A stretch of 64,000 nt of DNA. Origin: Motiliproteus sp036960175 (GTDB taxonomy: Bacteria > Pseudomonadota > Gammaproteobacteria > Pseudomonadales > Balneatricaceae). This document shows positions 1 to 8,750 of the stretch, one piece after another. How positions within the stretch are numbered: the stretch's first letter is position 1; each line of letters opens with the position of its first letter. The notes under the pieces were generated by a model that worked only from the letters and a program-made list of their open reading frames with translations, was not told where the DNA came from and searched no databases. The stretch is taken from contig JBALWH010000020.1 in NCBI GenBank assembly GCA_036960175.1, positions 8,141-72,140 of the forward strand, written 5' to 3'. The position numbers were made by a program, and so were the translations under genes.

Positions 1-2
1 CA

Positions 3-599
3 CCCGGGCTGATTGCCATGGTGCTGTTGTTCAATGCCATGCAAAGCTCGCTATCGATGGTCTATGACCGCGAGATGGGCAGTATGCGCGTGTTATTGAT
101 GAGCCCTATGCCACGCAGTTTTTTGCTGCTGTGTAAGCTCTTGGCCAGTGCCCTGGTGGCATTGCCTCAGGTCTATGGCTTTCTATTTGTGGCCTGGTTC
201 TTCGGCGTTGAAGCGCCGCCTATCGGCTATCTTTCGGTACTGCCAGCGCTGATTCTGGTGGCGTTACTGCTGGGGGCACTGGGGCTGTTTATGTCCTCCT
301 TTATCCGTCAGCTGGAGAACTTTGCCGGGGTTATGAATTTCGTGATTTTCCCCACGTTTTTTATGTCCTCCGCGCTGTATCCGCTGTGGAAAATGCAGGA
401 AGCCAGCGAAGTGCTCTATTTTCTCTGTCTCTACAACCCCTTCAGCTACTGTGTCGAGCTGATTCGTCATGCCCTTTATGGCCAGCTGAATAGCGAAGCA
501 TTGCTGGTGGTGGCTCTTTGCACCCTGGCATTTTCCTTCCTGGCAGTAGTGATATTCAACCCACAACGAGGTTTTTCCCGAGGAGGCGGCAAAGGCTAA
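3..599 (+). CDS. ABC-2 type transporter permease (5' end outside window)
   Basis: Membrane permease of an ABC-2 type exporter. The reading frame is open from the first bases of the window, so the true start lies upstream and only about 198 codons are present. Several hydrophobic segments follow a cytoplasmic stretch with the sequence YDREMGSMRVLLMSP, which is typical of the ABC-2 membrane domain. The C-terminal part has the usual NPFSYCVELIRHALYG signature before the last transmembrane helix. The ATPase partner would be expected upstream, outside the window. The substrate cannot be told. The gene precedes an AEC transporter gene on the same strand by about 85 bp and is probably ancestral chromosome rather than island. 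Confidence 0.85.
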   Translation, partial: PGLIAMVLLFNAMQSSLSMVYDREMGSMRVLLMSPMPRSFLLLCKLLASALVALPQVYGFLFVAWFFGVEAPPIGYLSVLPALILVALLLGALGLFMSSFIRQLENFAGVMNFVIFPTFFMSSALYPLWKMQEASEVLYFLCLYNPFSYCVELIRHALYGQLNSEALLVVALCTLAFSFLAVVIFNPQRGFSRGGGKG

Positions 600-683
600 C
601 CTAGCCAAACGGATTACTTTTCTGTCACTGCATTCCAACCCTGGCTACGGTAAAATCAGCCTTTGCTTTATTTGGATGCCGAT

Positions 684-1631
684 GTGAACGTCTACCTGCA
701 AACCCTTTCCGACACCACTCAGGTCGTATTACCGATTTTTCTACTGCTAAGCTGTGGTTATCTGCTACGACAGCTACGGATTATTGATGCCAGCTTTGTC
801 GATCAGGCGTCTCGCCTGGTCTTCACCCTGGCCCTGCCTATTCTTATTTTTATAAGCATTTCCAGGGCCGATTTCCTGCAACTATTTAACGCCAAGCAGA
901 TTATCTATTTCTGTGTTTCCACCCTAATAACGGTTGCTCTACTTTACGCAGGGGCCCGCCGTTGGATTAAAAATCCCGCCGATCAAGGTGTGTTCGTACA
1001 GGGGGCTTTTCGCAGCAACTTCGGCGTCATTGGTCTGGCGATGGTGTTCAATATGCTAGGGGAACCGGGAATGGCCCCTGCGGCATTACTGCTAGCCTTC
1101 GTCATCCCGATGTTTAATGTTCTTTCAATCATGGCGATAAGCCTGCCTCTGCAGGGCGGCTTCAAGCCTTTACCATTGTTTAAGTCAGTACTTACCAACC
1201 CCCTAATACTCGCGGTTGTCGCGGCACTTCCTTTTTCCCTATTCAATATTCCCTTGCCGGGGCTGGTGAAATCCACTGGCGCCTATTTCGCCGATCTCAC
1301 CTTACCCCTGGCACTACTGGCCATCGGTGGTGCGCTGGATATCAAATACCTTCGGGGTAGCTCCAGCCTGGCCACTCACAGCACGCTGATAAAACTGATT
1401 GCTCTGCCGCTGGTGCTGACTTTGGGCGCCTTCACCTGCGGATTTCGCGGTGATGAGCTGGCAATCATGTTTATTTTGTTCAGCAGCCCCACCGCCTCCG
1501 CCAGCTTCGTGATGGCTCAGGTGATGGGAGGCAACGCTCGCCTGGCTGCCAATATTGTCGCACTGACAACCTTAGGCTCAATCCTGACCATGGGCACCGG
1601 AATCTATCTGCTGAAGATCTATTCCATCTGA
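684..1631 (+). CDS. AEC-family (auxin efflux carrier type) transporter
   Basis: Integral membrane transporter of the AEC/bile-acid-arsenite superfamily, whose bacterial members move small carboxylates such as malonate or malate. About ten hydrophobic helices are visible over roughly 315 residues. The N-terminal pattern (VVLPIFLLLSCGYLLR) and the C-terminal pattern (SSPTASASFVMAQVMGG) are family-typical. I chose the GTG at 684 because it aligns with the start of a second AEC protein at 31985; a TTG at 663 would add seven residues. The 3' third of this gene recurs as a decayed copy at 33896-34168, which suggests an insertion or duplication event. Substrate unknown. Confidence 0.85.
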   Translation: MNVYLQTLSDTTQVVLPIFLLLSCGYLLRQLRIIDASFVDQASRLVFTLALPILIFISISRADFLQLFNAKQIIYFCVSTLITVALLYAGARRWIKNPADQGVFVQGAFRSNFGVIGLAMVFNMLGEPGMAPAALLLAFVIPMFNVLSIMAISLPLQGGFKPLPLFKSVLTNPLILAVVAALPFSLFNIPLPGLVKSTGAYFADLTLPLALLAIGGALDIKYLRGSSSLATHSTLIKLIALPLVLTLGAFTCGFRGDELAIMFILFSSPTASASFVMAQVMGGNARLAANIVALTTLGSILTMGTGIYLLKIYSI

Positions 1632-1684
1632 ATTTAACCCGATGATAGATACTTTGCGTGATCAGTGGTCTTTCAGACAGCGCA

Positions 1685-2917
1685 TCAAAACAGCACCCGG
1701 CAACGAATAGTACCCGGCACCTGCTGCAATTTTTTAAGCGCCAAATCGCTATGCTCGGCGTCGATGTCCATTACCACATACCCCACCTTGTCGTTGGTCT
1801 GCAGGTGCTGGCCGCTGATGTTGATGTCATTCTCGGAGAACACCGTGTTGATGCTGGCCAGCACCCCGGGGAGGTTCTCATGGATATGCAGCAGACGGTG
1901 CTTGCCCGGGTGAGCGGGCAGGGCCACCTCTGGGAAGTTGACCGAGGTGATGGTCGAACCATTGTCGCTGTATTTGACCAGCTTCTCCGCCACCTCGTAA
2001 CCAATGTTCTCTTGCGCCTCCATAGTACTGCCGCCCACGTGGGGAGTCAGAATCACGTTGTCGAACTGACGCAGGGGAGAGATGAACTCTTCCTTGTTGG
2101 ACTTGGGTTCGACCGGAAATACGTCGATGGCCGCACCCAAGAGCTTACCGGAACCGAGAACCTCGCAGAGGTCGTCAATCTCGACCACGGAACCCCGGGC
2201 GGCGTTGATCAGAATGCTGCCCTCTTTCATCTGCGCCAGCTGCTCGGCCCCCATCATGTACTTGGTGGCCGCAGTCTCGGGGACGTGGAGGCTGACGATA
2301 TCGCTGGTTTCAAGCAGCTCCTTCATCGACCCCACTTGGGACGCGTTGCCAATCGGCAGCTTGGTGATTACGTCGTAGTAGCACACCCTCATGCCCAGTG
2401 ACTCGGCCATGACGCTGAGCTGAGAACCGATACTGCCGTAACCGATGATACCCAGTCGCTTGCCGCGGATCTCGTAGGAGTTCTTGGCAGATTTGTCCCA
2501 CACGCCCCGATGAGCCTTGGCATTGCGACCTGCGACACCACGCAGCAGAATAATCGCTTCAGCCAGCACCAACTCCGCCACGCTGCGGGTGTTAGAGTAC
2601 GGCGCGTTGAACACCGTGATACCGCGCGCTTTCGCCGCGCTCAGGTTGACCTGGTTGGTGCCGATGCAGAAGCAACCGACCGCCATCAGCTTTTCCGCAG
2701 CGGCCAGAACGCTATCGTTCAGTTGGGTGCGCGAGCGGATACCGAGAAAGTGTACATCCTTGATACGCTCGATCAGTTCCTCTTCCGGCAGCGCGGTACT
2801 GACATAATCTATGTTGGTGTAGCCGGAGGCTTTCAGGGTATCGACGGCCGACTGGTGCACGCCTTCAAGCAGTAGAAACTTAATCTTGCACTTGTCCAAG
2901 GAGATAATCGTATTCAT
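1685..2917 (-). CDS. serA: D-3-phosphoglycerate dehydrogenase
   Basis: NAD-dependent oxidation of 3-phosphoglycerate, the first step of serine synthesis in the cytoplasm. The protein has 410 residues, as in the E. coli-type enzyme. It has the substrate domain, then an NAD-binding domain with the glycine motif GYGSIG, the catalytic Arg in NAARGS, Glu in DVFPVEP, and His in LTPHVGGST. A C-terminal ACT domain occupies roughly residues 338-410 and would carry serine feedback inhibition. It converges with the AEC transporter and lies just inside the left edge of the presumed sulfonate island. The ACT domain and E. coli-type length argue against a sulfolactate dehydrogenase; slcC at 23386 fits that role better. 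Confidence 0.93.
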   Translation of the reverse strand: MNTIISLDKCKIKFLLLEGVHQSAVDTLKASGYTNIDYVSTALPEEELIERIKDVHFLGIRSRTQLNDSVLAAAEKLMAVGCFCIGTNQVNLSAAKARGITVFNAPYSNTRSVAELVLAEAIILLRGVAGRNAKAHRGVWDKSAKNSYEIRGKRLGIIGYGSIGSQLSVMAESLGMRVCYYDVITKLPIGNASQVGSMKELLETSDIVSLHVPETAATKYMMGAEQLAQMKEGSILINAARGSVVEIDDLCEVLGSGKLLGAAIDVFPVEPKSNKEEFISPLRQFDNVILTPHVGGSTMEAQENIGYEVAEKLVKYSDNGSTITSVNFPEVALPAHPGKHRLLHIHENLPGVLASINTVFSENDINISGQHLQTNDKVGYVVMDIDAEHSDLALKKLQQVPGTIRCRVLF

Positions 2918-3003
2918 AGCGTTCTGTTAAACCTCAAAATAACGGTTAAGCATCGAACTTACCGATGCGGTGACTAAAAGCTGGATCACTTTGCTGAAAA
3001 TGG

Positions 3004-3120
3004 TCAAAGACCTTGATCACCCTGATAAAGACCCACCACATGACGTGCTTCTGCAAAGAACAACCAACGCGCCAAAAAGTCCAGCAATAGCATCCACGCT
3101 CGCGCGTCCAACAACTTCTC
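3004..3120 (-). pseudogene. Degenerate copy of the soeC 3' end
   Basis: Directly downstream of soeC, one frame of the minus strand encodes KLLDARAWMLLLDF followed by LARWLFFAEARHVVGLYQG and then a stop. This matches two parts of the SoeC C-terminus, DKLLRLRGLMLLLAF and VERWLFFAEARHVVRLFHG, joined with about 25 intervening residues missing. Eleven residues (WLFFAEARHVV) are identical, but third codon positions differ, so it is not a fresh tandem copy. It has no start codon or ribosome binding site. The likely origin is a remnant of a related soeC allele left by recombination. Confidence 0.65.
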
Positions 3121-3156
3121 TCTGCCCCCCAATCGATATAACCGGTCATGAGCCGC

Positions 3157-4095
3157 TCAGGTCCGCTGCTCACCGTGGAACAACCGCACCACATGACGGG
3201 CTTCGGCGAAGAACAACCAGCGTTCCACCAACAGGCCGGCGATGGCGCTAAGGGCTGCCAACGGCGCCAGACTGCCGCCATCGACGCTGATCAAGATAAA
3301 CGGCACGATAAACGCCAACAGCAACATCAATCCACGCAACCGCAGCAGCTTGTCGGCACCGGCTTCATAACCGAACTCATTGGTCAGGAAGGTGTCGGAG
3401 CTGTGCCCCGAGTCCAGCAGCCGGACCTTGGCCTGGGTAAAACCGGTCGCGGTGTTGATCGTCGACCCGGCCGGCTTACCGATCCAGAACAGGTAGATCA
3501 GTTTGACGCTGGCGCCCAGTAAAATCAGCCCCAAGGCCAGCCCCTGCAGCAACACCGAAACACTGCCCTGCACCACCAGCTGCACCGCTGACAGGATCAG
3601 TGAACCCGACATCAACCCCAGGGCTAGGTAGTTAAGCGGCGTTAGCGAGGTGCACCACTGACGAATGGTCTTCAGGCTGGCGTAGATCATGCTGGTACAG
3701 AACAGCGTTACCAGCGCCAGTATCACCGCAACCAGGCCACTCATCTGGGTAACCAGCACGGCCACGCTGCCAAGCTCCTCGGCAAACAGTACCGAGCCTA
3801 GGTAGTTCAACGCAAACGGGTAGAACAGCACCGCGAATACCGCCTCGCGTGATAACCATGAAGTGCGGAAGCGGCTGAACGCACGCCAGGCGTTCTTCGG
3901 GTTGGCCAGATGCAAGGTCGAGGACATCAGCCCCCCTGTGATCAACGCCAACGCCAGTACCCCGGCGGTGAGGATGATCGAGGTCTGTTCGACCTGGCCG
4001 ACGCCGGTCAGGTGCGCCAGTACCAGCAGCGCGAACAAGCCATAGCCTGCCCCCGATGCCACGGTAAAGATCAGTACGGAGAATGCCGGATGCAT
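3157..4095 (-). CDS. soeC: Sulfite dehydrogenase membrane anchor subunit SoeC (DmsC/NrfD-like)
   Basis: Membrane anchor of a molybdenum oxidoreductase that passes electrons between the iron-sulfur subunit and the quinone pool. The 312 residues contain about eight hydrophobic helices and match the DmsC-like anchor family. It is the last gene of soeA-soeB-soeC, 90 bp after soeB. The sulfite-oxidising SoeABC enzyme has this subunit order, and the context of sulfonate degradation genes that release sulfite makes this role much more likely than DMSO or polysulfide reduction. A degenerate second copy of its C-terminal coding end follows at 3004-3120. Confidence 0.87.
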   Translation of the reverse strand: MHPAFSVLIFTVASGAGYGLFALLVLAHLTGVGQVEQTSIILTAGVLALALITGGLMSSTLHLANPKNAWRAFSRFRTSWLSREAVFAVLFYPFALNYLGSVLFAEELGSVAVLVTQMSGLVAVILALVTLFCTSMIYASLKTIRQWCTSLTPLNYLALGLMSGSLILSAVQLVVQGSVSVLLQGLALGLILLGASVKLIYLFWIGKPAGSTINTATGFTQAKVRLLDSGHSSDTFLTNEFGYEAGADKLLRLRGLMLLLAFIVPFILISVDGGSLAPLAALSAIAGLLVERWLFFAEARHVVRLFHGEQRT

Positions 4096-4185
4096 AACGA
4101 ATGACTCCTAATATTTATTCTTTTTAATGCGTGACGTGGAATGCATAAGCAAGTCTGATCGCCCTGAGGACAGGGCGAACAACTG

Positions 4186-4881
4186 TTACCGCGCAATCAC
4201 CTTATTGGCCCAGCCCTTGATCGACCCCAGCACCGAACCCTTCGGCACTGCATAGATCTCCACCACCGGTTTGTTGCGCGGTGGCAGGTAGCTGTTGGTG
4301 GGGTTGTAACCCAGCTCAGGCATCAACGCCTTGCCACCACGCTCGCGCACCGCGACGCTGACTTCGGAATCGGGATCGTCGAAATCACCGAACAAGCGCG
4401 ATTTGGTCGGACAGGTCAACACGCAGGCGGGTTTGCGCTCGGCTTCGGGTAACTTCTGATCGTAGATCCGATCCACACACAGAGTGCATTTCTTCATCGT
4501 CCCTTGCTGCGGATCCAGCTCACGAGCGCCATACGGGCAAGCCCAGGAGCACAGGTTACAACCCATACATTTGTCCTGATCGACCAATACGATGCCGTCC
4601 TCCTCGCGCTTGTAGGATGCCCCCGTAGGGCAGACTGTGACACAGGCCGCATCTTCGCAGTGCATGCACGACAGCGGCATGTTGACGGTCTTGGAGTTGG
4701 GCGTGTCATCGACCTCGTAGGTGCGAATCCGGTTCAACCAAGCACCGCTTGGGTCTTTGCCGTACGGGTTCTCGTCCGACAGCGGACCGATGGTGCCCGA
4801 GGTATTCCACTGCTTGCAGGCGGTGGCGCAACCATGGCAACCAACACAGGTATCCAGATCAATGACTAATCCGAGTTTCAT
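4186..4881 (-). CDS. soeB: Sulfite dehydrogenase iron-sulfur subunit SoeB
   Basis: Electron-transfer subunit of the SoeABC sulfite-oxidising complex, 231 residues. Four cysteine groups for 4Fe-4S clusters are visible: Cys12/15/18/22 (CVGCHGCATAC), Cys72/75/80/84 (CMHCEDAACVTVC), Cys105/108/111/115 (CMGCNLCSWAC) and Cys132/135/153/157. No signal peptide is seen, which agrees with a cytoplasm-facing complex. The start codon overlaps the soeA stop by four bases (ATGA), so the two are translationally coupled. Similar subunits serve DMSO, tetrathionate and formate enzymes; the assignment rests on subunit order and on the sulfonate genes around it. Confidence 0.88.
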   Translation of the reverse strand: MKLGLVIDLDTCVGCHGCATACKQWNTSGTIGPLSDENPYGKDPSGAWLNRIRTYEVDDTPNSKTVNMPLSCMHCEDAACVTVCPTGASYKREEDGIVLVDQDKCMGCNLCSWACPYGARELDPQQGTMKKCTLCVDRIYDQKLPEAERKPACVLTCPTKSRLFGDFDDPDSEVSVAVRERGGKALMPELGYNPTNSYLPPRNKPVVEIYAVPKGSVLGSIKGWANKVIAR

Positions 4882-7800
4882 ACTTTGCTCCCCCCCTTGC
4901 CTGATGTCCCCTGCTCTCCCCGGGTGAGGATATCTTTGAGCGAACGTTTGATGTTGACGTTTTCATGGCTGGAATAGCTACTCATACGCGGTGATGGCTT
5001 GACACCTGGCAACGGTTTGATCGCCTCAAACTGCGGCCAGCTACCGGTCTCGCCTTCGGCGGCCGGGGTTAGTTTGACCCGCAGGTCGTACCAAGCAGCC
5101 TGACCGGTGACCGGATCGGAGTTGGTGACACCATCATGCGCATCACCCTTCTGCGGTAGCAGTTCCGAGATCAGGTGGTTCATCAGGAAGGCTTCGGTGG
5201 CTTCGTTAGCATCTTTGTCCAAGCCCCAAGCACCCGGCATCTTGCCGATCGCGTTCCAGGTCCAGACAGTCTGCTCGTTGCAGCCTTCCATCAGTTTTAC
5301 CTGCACCCGAATCTTACCGTGATGCGACTCGACCCAGACCCAAGACTCGTCTTTGATGCCTTGTTTCTCGGCCGTAAGACGGTTGATAAACAGGAAGTTC
5401 TTGTTGGTGATCTGGCGCAACCAGGCATTCTGGCTGTCCCAGGAGTGATACATATGCATCGGCCGCTGATTGACGGCGTGGAAGGGGTACTCCTCCGGAT
5501 CGATACGCTGCTCCTCGATCGGCACATAGTGGATCGGCAACGGGTCGAAGTACTTGGTCAAACGTTCTTTATGTTGCGGCTCGGTTGGCTGCGGCCCCTC
5601 ATACAAGCCTTGACCGGCCAGGCGGAATTTCTGCAGCGTCTCACTATAAAGCTCGATCACGATCTGGTCGGTTGAGCCAACCCAGCCGGCATTTTTGGCC
5701 AACGTCATGTAATCGAGATTAGCGTGGCGCATGTAACGCTCGTTGGGTTCCAGTTTGAACTCGAAGAAACCCTCGTTCTCCTCGTAGGCTTCCCATTGCT
5801 TGGGATTCGGTTCACCGCGCAGAGGTTTATCGCCATCCTTACCGCGGTAACCCGCCAGAAAACCGATACCGGGCTCTTTTTCGAAGTTAACGATGAAATC
5901 CTTATAGCCGTCGTATTTACGCGAACCATCTTCGTTGGTGAAGGCAGGAAACTTAAGCCGCCCGGCCATATCCACCATCACCTCCTGCCAAGAGCGCACG
6001 TCGCGGCCCGGCGTGCGGGTTGAATCGATCACCGGCAGACGGACCGAATCACAGGCGGCGTCGGGCTCGGAGATCGGCCGGTCGAGCATCGAGATAGTGT
6101 CATAACGCTCCAGATAGGTGGTGTCGGGCAGCACCAGGTCGGAGAAGTTAACCGTCTCGGAGTGAAACGCATCGCAACAAACGATAAACGGAATTTTGTA
6201 CTCTCCGTCATCCTCTTTGGCACGCAACATATCCATCGTCTCGGCGGTGTTCATGCTGGAGTTCCAGGCCATGTTGGCCATAAACAGCATCAGCGTATCG
6301 ATCTTGTAAGGATCACCCTTGACCGCATTGCTGATCACCATATGCATCAGACCGTGGTTGGCGATCGGTGCATCCCATGAGTAGGCTTTGTCGATCCGTA
6401 GCGGGTTACCAGCTTCATCGATCACCAGATCCTCGGGGCAGGTCGGGAAACCCAGCGGCGGGGATTTAAGCGGGGTGTTGGGCGCCATCGCTTTGGCTGG
6501 TTTGATGCCCGGTGGAATATGCTTGGGGAACGGCGGTTTGGCCAGGTGACCACCAGGGCAGTCAATGGTGCCCAGCAAGATCTGCAGCATGTGGATCGCA
6601 CGACAGGTCTGGAAACCGTTGGAGTGGGCGGAAACCCCGCGCATCGCATGCATCGATACCGGACGGCCGATGAACTGGGTCTGCTTGCGGCCCGCCCAGT
6701 CGGTCCACTCAACATCCAGGGTAATGCTCTCTTTAAAGGCCACGTGGGCCATCTCCAGCGCTAGCCGCTCGATGATCTCGGCGCTGACACCACATACCTT
6801 GGCGGCGTTCTCAGGCGCGTACTGGTCGTCTAGGTACTTCTCGACCAGAATCGACATCACGGTGCGCAACGGGGTACCGTCGGGTGCGCGTAGCTCTTTA
6901 CCTTCAGAGTCGACGCCAAATAAGGCCGGAGTGACGTCGGGCTGATTAGCATCAACGAAGCTTTCTTTGTTCAGATCCCAGGCCTGAATAGCACCGGCTT
7001 CGCTGCGATAGAACAGACCATCGCCTTGCTGCCCAGGGGTGTTGACCACCAACTGCGGCGAGTTGGTGTAACGAATCAAAAACTCATCATCGACTAGCTG
7101 ATTTTTCACCAGCACATGCACCATCGACAGCGCCAGCATCGCGTCGGTGCCGGGACGAATGGCGATCCACTCGTCGGCCACCGCTTGGTAACCGGTACGT
7201 ACTGGGTTGACCGAAACGAACTTGGCGCCGCGCTCCTTGAGTTTTTTGATCCCCAGCTTCAGCGGGTTGGAGCTGTGGTCTTCGGCCACCCCCCACATCA
7301 TGAAATACTTGGTGTTGTCCCAGTCCGGATCGCCGAACTCCCAGAAGGCGTGGCCCATGGTATAGAGCCCGCCTGCAGCCATGTTGACCGAACAGAATCC
7401 GCCGTGAGAAGCCCAGTTAATAGTACCGAACTGACTCGCCCACATGCCGGTCAATGCCTGCATCTGGTCACGGCCGGTAAAGTAGGCCAGTTTCTTGGGA
7501 TCGGTGGCGCGGATATCGGCCAGGCGCAGCTCCAGCATTTCCAGGGCCTCATCCCAGGAGACCTCGACAAACTCGCCGGCGCCGCGCTCGGTGCCGGGCT
7601 TGCGCATCATCGGCTTGCTCAACTTGGCCGGCGAATTCTGCTTCATAATGCCGGCATTGCCCTTGGCGCAGAGCACCCCCTTGTTGATGGGATGGTTGGG
7701 GTTACCCTGGATAAAGCGTATCTCATTCCCCTCTACTGTCACCTTGATGCCGCAGCGGCAGGCACACATATAGCAGGTGGTGAACTTAGTCTGCTGGTTA

Positions 7801-7907
7801 TCGCGATCTTCGAACACCGGCAGCTCTTGGGCCAGGCTCTGTGTCGGGTGATCGACCTTCAAGTCGAAGGCGTCGTTGAGGGGCAAGGCGATTTTAAGGT
7901 CGTTCAT
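4878..7907 (-). CDS. soeA: Sulfite dehydrogenase molybdopterin subunit SoeA
   Basis: Large catalytic subunit of the DMSO-reductase superfamily, 1009 residues, carrying a molybdenum bis-pterin cofactor. The N-terminal 4Fe-4S site is Cys45-x2-Cys48-x3-Cys52 with Cys80 in GVLCAKG. No twin-arginine leader is visible, which fits the cytoplasmic SoeA and speaks against periplasmic formate, tetrathionate or DMSO enzymes. It would oxidise the sulfite released by SuyAB to sulfate and feed electrons to quinone through SoeB and SoeC. The start has an AGGTGA ribosome site. Upstream lie a small reading frame (7948-8136) and a palindrome shared with the suyA promoter, so co-induction with desulfonation is likely. 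Automatic annotation may call it a formate dehydrogenase. Confidence 0.88.
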   Translation of the reverse strand: MNDLKIALPLNDAFDLKVDHPTQSLAQELPVFEDRDNQQTKFTTCYMCACRCGIKVTVEGNEIRFIQGNPNHPINKGVLCAKGNAGIMKQNSPAKLSKPMMRKPGTERGAGEFVEVSWDEALEMLELRLADIRATDPKKLAYFTGRDQMQALTGMWASQFGTINWASHGGFCSVNMAAGGLYTMGHAFWEFGDPDWDNTKYFMMWGVAEDHSSNPLKLGIKKLKERGAKFVSVNPVRTGYQAVADEWIAIRPGTDAMLALSMVHVLVKNQLVDDEFLIRYTNSPQLVVNTPGQQGDGLFYRSEAGAIQAWDLNKESFVDANQPDVTPALFGVDSEGKELRAPDGTPLRTVMSILVEKYLDDQYAPENAAKVCGVSAEIIERLALEMAHVAFKESITLDVEWTDWAGRKQTQFIGRPVSMHAMRGVSAHSNGFQTCRAIHMLQILLGTIDCPGGHLAKPPFPKHIPPGIKPAKAMAPNTPLKSPPLGFPTCPEDLVIDEAGNPLRIDKAYSWDAPIANHGLMHMVISNAVKGDPYKIDTLMLFMANMAWNSSMNTAETMDMLRAKEDDGEYKIPFIVCCDAFHSETVNFSDLVLPDTTYLERYDTISMLDRPISEPDAACDSVRLPVIDSTRTPGRDVRSWQEVMVDMAGRLKFPAFTNEDGSRKYDGYKDFIVNFEKEPGIGFLAGYRGKDGDKPLRGEPNPKQWEAYEENEGFFEFKLEPNERYMRHANLDYMTLAKNAGWVGSTDQIVIELYSETLQKFRLAGQGLYEGPQPTEPQHKERLTKYFDPLPIHYVPIEEQRIDPEEYPFHAVNQRPMHMYHSWDSQNAWLRQITNKNFLFINRLTAEKQGIKDESWVWVESHHGKIRVQVKLMEGCNEQTVWTWNAIGKMPGAWGLDKDANEATEAFLMNHLISELLPQKGDAHDGVTNSDPVTGQAAWYDLRVKLTPAAEGETGSWPQFEAIKPLPGVKPSPRMSSYSSHENVNIKRSLKDILTRGEQGTSGKGGSKV

Positions 7908-7947
7908 ATTATTCTTTCACCTGAAAATTAGCGGCTCTTCCGAGTTA

Positions 7948-8136
7948 TTACTGACTGCCTTTTTCGTTGCGTCGGGCTTGCCGATTTCCTGTCACTACGC
8001 GGGCCTTATCAGAGGAGCCCCCTGCGTCTTCACCCGAAGCAGCCCCCCCTTGCCCCTCAGCGAGAAGCCCTGTCGATACGACCTCTTTCGAACGGGCCAT
8101 ATGTGGCCTGCCGCGGTTTAACAGAAATAAAGACAT
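7948..8136 (-). CDS. Small hypothetical protein upstream of soeA
   Basis: A 62-codon frame ending 40 bp before soeA on the same strand. It has a strong ribosome site (AGGAG, seven bases before ATG), which is the main reason to report it. The product is polar, rich in Gly, Ala, Ser and Arg, with no membrane segment, no cysteine and no recognisable domain. It could be a small protein made with SoeABC, or a leader frame that influences soeA translation. I do not recognise a family, and the composition could also be that of a non-coding stretch with a chance ribosome site. Confidence 0.4.
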   Translation of the reverse strand: MSLFLLNRGRPHMARSKEVVSTGLLAEGQGGAASGEDAGGSSDKARVVTGNRQARRNEKGSQ

Positions 8137-8310
8137 AGTTGGCTCCTAAACACCTTGGGATATTTAATTCGGCGCACATCACTTCAGCCGACCTGAGCGT
8201 TCTAGGCAGGCCGCCCCCTGTGAGGCATAAATGGCTGATAGAGAACTTCGCCATTCTTTGGCTATCGCTTGTTGATCGGATGGTCGGGGCTGGCGGTGCG
8301 TGCTCGTAGT

Positions 8311-8336
8311 ATTAACTTACACACATGAAAGTTAAT
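8311..8336. promoter_or_regulatory. Inverted repeat in the soe upstream region
   Basis: ATTAACTT and AAGTTAAT form perfect 8-base arms separated by 10 bases. It is just upstream (relative to soe transcription, slightly downstream) of the GntR-type palindrome at 8351. It could be a second regulator site or part of the promoter; no regulator is assigned. Confidence 0.35.
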
Positions 8337-8350
8337 TTACAAGACATAAG

Positions 8351-8368
8351 ACATCTTATATAAGACAT
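8351..8368 (-). promoter_or_regulatory. Candidate GntR operator upstream of the soe operon
   Basis: On the minus strand this reads ATGTCTTATATAAGATGT, with a perfect 12-base palindrome TCTTATATAAGA at its core. The first 15 bases are identical to an element at 29273-29287 in front of suyA. Further ATGTCTTA-like half-sites adjoin it at 8341-8350. Two GntR/UTRA regulators with nearly identical helix-turn-helix regions are encoded in the island, at 8751 and 29350, so a shared operator is the simplest reading. The rest of the gap between gntR and the small frame (8369-8750) shows no gene or clear hairpin. Confidence 0.65.
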
Positions 8369-8750
8369 GATTTAGAAACCAACCTGGGGCTTCACGCCTC
8401 ACATGCTGATGCCGGGATAGCATAAACACCCTGTCACTCCATATGCCGCTGTTGAGGTGTGATCTCTAGCGACAGCCTCCAGGGGGAAGGAACTGGGCGT
8501 ACTCTTATTTTAAGGGTCTTGCTGGGAAGACGGGGGCGCGGGGTTGAGGATGGGCTCTAGACGTGCTGTGGTGACATTACCTTTAAACAAGGGCCCGGGC
8601 TCATTAAACCACCACAGAGGCCGATGAGGAGCCGCGTTAATGCACCCACACGCATACCCACTGGAATGCAGCTAACGAAGGAAGGAAAAAAAGGAAGTAC
8701 GATACAAGGCCCGGATAAAACACCCAGGCCCGGTGAGTTGTGGGAATTAA

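Noticed and set aside
1685..2917. SerA as an extra sulfolactate dehydrogenase
   Set aside because: It has a C-terminal ACT domain and E. coli SerA-like sequence; slcC serves the sulfolactate role.
3157..7907. Formate dehydrogenase or DMSO/tetrathionate reductase identity for the molybdenum operon
   Set aside because: The catalytic subunit has no twin-arginine leader and there is no formate or DMSO gene context; sulfonate genes around it favour SoeABC.
8690..8750. Repeated GGCCCGG pair after the gntR stop as a terminator
   Set aside because: The two copies are direct rather than inverted and cannot form a stem.
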